Below are positions 40,861 through 42,824 of a DNA stretch of 42,824 nt, piece after piece (position 1 is the stretch's first letter; each line of letters starts with the position of its first letter). Below the pieces are notes generated by a model. The model ran no database searches and had not been told where the DNA came from. It worked only from the letters and a program-made list of their open reading frames with translations. The DNA is from UBA7396 sp047637875 (GTDB taxonomy: Bacteria > Patescibacteriota > Gracilibacteria > BD1-5 > UBA6164). Made by a program: the position numbers and the translations under genes. The stretch is taken from contig JBLJBH010000043.1 of assembly GCA_047637875.1 (NCBI GenBank), forward strand, positions 1-42,824. Reading direction: 5' to 3'.

Positions 40861-41895
40861 ATGAATTCACATTTAATACCAATATTTTCTTTTTCACTTA
40901 CGACATTTATAATAGGACTTTTTATAATTCCTCACTTTATAGAAATTTTAAAAAAATACAAAATCTGAAAACAAATCAGAGAAGAAGCAACTATATGAAA
41001 AGCAACAGAATTTGCAAAACTGCATAAAACAAAAACCTGAACCCCAACTATGTGATGAGCTATCATTTTAATAATTGTATTTTTAATGGTTATTTTAAGT
41101 ATAATTTTACAAAAATTTGGTTTTACAAACAACTCTCTTTTTAATCAAAAAGAAACTTATTTAACACTTTTTACTCTTTGAACTGTTTGAATACTTTGAG
41201 CTATTGATGACTTTTTGAATGTTAGATGAATTTGAAGAACAAAAGGATTATCAGCACGTTTTAAGATGTTTTGGCTTTTAATATTTTCTTGAGCTTGAGC
41301 TTGGTGGTTTTATGATAAACTTGAATGGTCAACTAGACTGCTTGATATGCCCTTTACATCTTGAATTGAAATTTGAATTTATTTTATTCCACTTTTTATA
41401 TTTATCATAATTGCTTGTGCTAACAGTGTAAATATTACTGATGGACTTGATGGACTCGCTGGAGGACTTTTACTCTTTGCTTACTGAGTTTATGCTTATA
41501 TAACTTATGATCAATGATTATATTTACTTTCAACTTTATGTGTAACAATTATTTGAGCATTGGTTGCGTTTTTATGGTTTAATATAAAACCAGCAAAATT
41601 TTATATGTGAGATGTTGGTAGTCTCGCACTCTGAGCAAACCTTTGAATAATGGCTATGCTTACAAATACTATAGTAGTTTTAATAATTGTTTCAGCTATA
41701 TTTATTTTTGAAACATTAAGTGTAATAATTCAATTAATTTCAAAGAAATTTAGAAATGGAAAAAAAGTTTTTAAAATCGCTCCTTTTCACCATCATCTTG
41801 AAGCAATAGGATGGAGTGAAGAAACAGTTGTTTTTAAACTTTGGCTTTTATGAATTGTACTGAGTGCAATTTGACTGATAGTGTATAGATTATAA
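40861..41895 (+). CDS. mraY: Phospho-N-acetylmuramoyl-pentapeptide transferase
   Basis: Transfers phospho-MurNAc-pentapeptide to undecaprenyl phosphate, the first membrane step of peptidoglycan synthesis. The 344-aa polytopic protein has TPTMGGAIIL, GAIDDFLNVRG, NSVNITDGLDGLAGG, GDVGSLALGA and PFHHHLEAIGW; all catalytic aspartates and the His triad are present. It is not in a dcw cluster here but stands alone. Confidence 0.96.
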
Positions 41896-41926
41896 AAAAA
41901 GTTAGAATTAATTCTAACTTTTTTAG
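41894..41926. terminator. Bidirectional terminator after mraY
   Basis: AAAAAGTTAGAATT/AATTCTAACTTTTT stem between convergent genes. Confidence 0.87.
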
Positions 41927-42348
41927 TCTTCTTTACAATGTTTATGAGCTTTTGCATGATGAGATTCGCAATGATATCTTTTATGAAGTAAATATTCTCA
42001 AACAAAAATAAATATTCATAAGACTATTGTTGATATAATTAACCAAAACTCTGTAGTATGAGAATGAACTTCTATATGTTTAATTGTTTCTTCTCAAATA
42101 TAAATATGTCAAACTATATGAAAAACTACAGGAGAATAAGTTGCTAAGAATCTTACTTTATAATTATTAATTGATTCTCTTATATATCAAGCTATAAATA
42201 TAAATATCCAATAAGATAAGTGAATTATTCATAAGTCTTCAAAAAAGCTAATTTCTGGAAATTCATGTAATATAATAAAAATAAAAGAAATCTCTATAAC
42301 AACAAATAAAAGTATATGTAAAAAAGATGAAATTAATTTTTGTTTCAT
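41923..42348 (-). CDS. Membrane protein with His-rich tail (141 aa)
   Basis: Four predicted membrane segments (for example LLFVVIEISFIFIILHEF and WLIISTIVLGIFIFVGEY) and a short C-terminal tail YHCESHHAKAHKHCKED with five His and two Cys, which looks like a metal-binding site. Not assigned to a family. It has its own perfect promoter, so it is probably well expressed. Confidence 0.75.
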
Positions 42349-42375
42349 AAAGTCTAGTTAAAAAATACAAGAAGT

Positions 42376-42402
42376 ATTATATTTTTTAAAAATAAATGTC
42401 AA
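42376..42402 (-). promoter_or_regulatory. Perfect-consensus promoter, 15-bp spacer
   Basis: TTGACA (42402-42397), 15-bp spacer, TATAAT (42381-42376), both exact, reading leftward into the His-tailed membrane protein gene. Confidence 0.85.
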
Positions 42403-42459
42403 TTAAATGATTTTCTTGATTTTTAAACTAACTTAATTACTATCAAAAAAATATTATTA

Positions 42460-42792
42460 ATGGAAAAAAATATGTCTTTTAAAATGATAAATGAAAGTTT
42501 TATCTGTGAAAATTGTGGTAAAACCATAGAAAAACATCCAGAATGAAGTGCAAGAAATCATTGCCCTTTTTGTCTGTGTTCAAAACACTTAGATGAAGAC
42601 TTTCCTGGAGATAGACTTTCTGATTGTAAAGGGATAATGAAACCAATTTGAATAGATCACAAAAAAAATAAATGATGGATGATAAAACACAAATGTATAA
42701 AATGTGGAAAAGAAATTTTAAATAAAGTTGCTCCTGATGATAATTATTTAGAATTTATCAAAAAATTAAATAACATAAATTCTAGCCCGTAA
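42460..42792 (+). CDS. RNHCP-domain zinc-binding protein
   Basis: A 110-aa protein with ENCG, ARNHCPFCLCSKHLDED, the PGDR turn, and HKCIKCGKEI: paired CxxC motifs of a small zinc-binding domain named for the R-N-H-C-P sequence. Function unknown. The last four codons and the TAA fall inside the right terminal inverted repeat, so the natural C-terminus may have been altered or created by that repeat. Confidence 0.85.
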
Positions 42793-42824
42793 CCGGACAC
42801 TTTTGAGGATTATATAAAAAAGTC
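42774..42824. repeat. Right arm of 51-bp terminal inverted repeat
   Basis: Exact inverted copy of bases 4-54, overlapping the end of the RNHCP gene. Confidence 0.9.

Noticed and set aside
109..42792. Apparent pseudogenes with many in-frame TGA codons
   Set aside because: TGA is glycine in this lineage; all frames are intact under code 25.

Overview
The window comes from a low-GC member of the Candidate Phyla Radiation that reads UGA as glycine (genetic code 25), i.e. Gracilibacteria (BD1-5) or Absconditabacteria (SR1). The evidence is direct: every long gene is broken by in-frame TGA under the standard code and becomes full length when TGA is read as Gly. The TGA codons sit on invariant glycines, such as MCGIF of GlmS, GNSGGP of HtrA, the Walker A of RadA and the GGLSVGE stretch of Tgt. 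Genes end only in TAA or TAG. All coordinates below use code 25, so the genes are much longer than standard-code ORFs.

Layout. 1-54 is one arm of a 51-bp inverted repeat that also closes the window. 109-5839 holds housekeeping genes (site-2 protease, HD hydrolase, Tgt, malic enzyme, RsmG) with a candidate structured RNA near 3400-3548. 5862-6993 carries two duplicated secreted proteins with phage tail-collar-like C-termini. 7116-12820 has a YrdC/TsaC protein, an AI-2E family permease, an RNase R-type exonuclease, a tiny membrane protein, and a TPM-LemA pair. Two tRNA-Leu genes (12864-13050) and a three-gene operon of unknown function follow, then RadA and an unknown gene.

16730-31420 is the accessory core: a variant His-Xaa-Ser (Hxs) peptide-modification locus. 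An HxsD-like protein and an HxsB-like radical SAM/SPASM protein are transcribed leftward. From the same 70-bp divergent promoter region a long rightward operon encodes a radical SAM protein with a CX4CX2C motif, two consecutive U32 proteins whose cysteine patterns resemble the UbiU/UbiV pair, a HemN/HemW-like radical SAM protein, an anchored unknown protein, a 68-aa His-Xaa-Ser-type candidate precursor, two very large secreted proteins, an anchored protein with six paired-Cys repeats, and a prepilin peptidase. I infer a maturation and surface-display pathway for a modified peptide; its chemistry is not known.

31432-42792 returns to mostly conserved genes: an ATP-grasp/glutamine-amidotransferase pair, HtrA, GlmS, a leftward secE-nusG-unknown-greA-DUF212 operon, a flavoprotein reductase, a membrane-anchored protein, MraY, a His-tailed membrane protein and an RNHCP-domain protein. 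Shine-Dalgarno sites are nearly absent, while promoters are easy to see: at least eight have a -35 and a -10 box separated by exactly 15 bp, three of them with perfect TTGACA and TATAAT. No CRISPR array, rRNA or transposase gene was seen.
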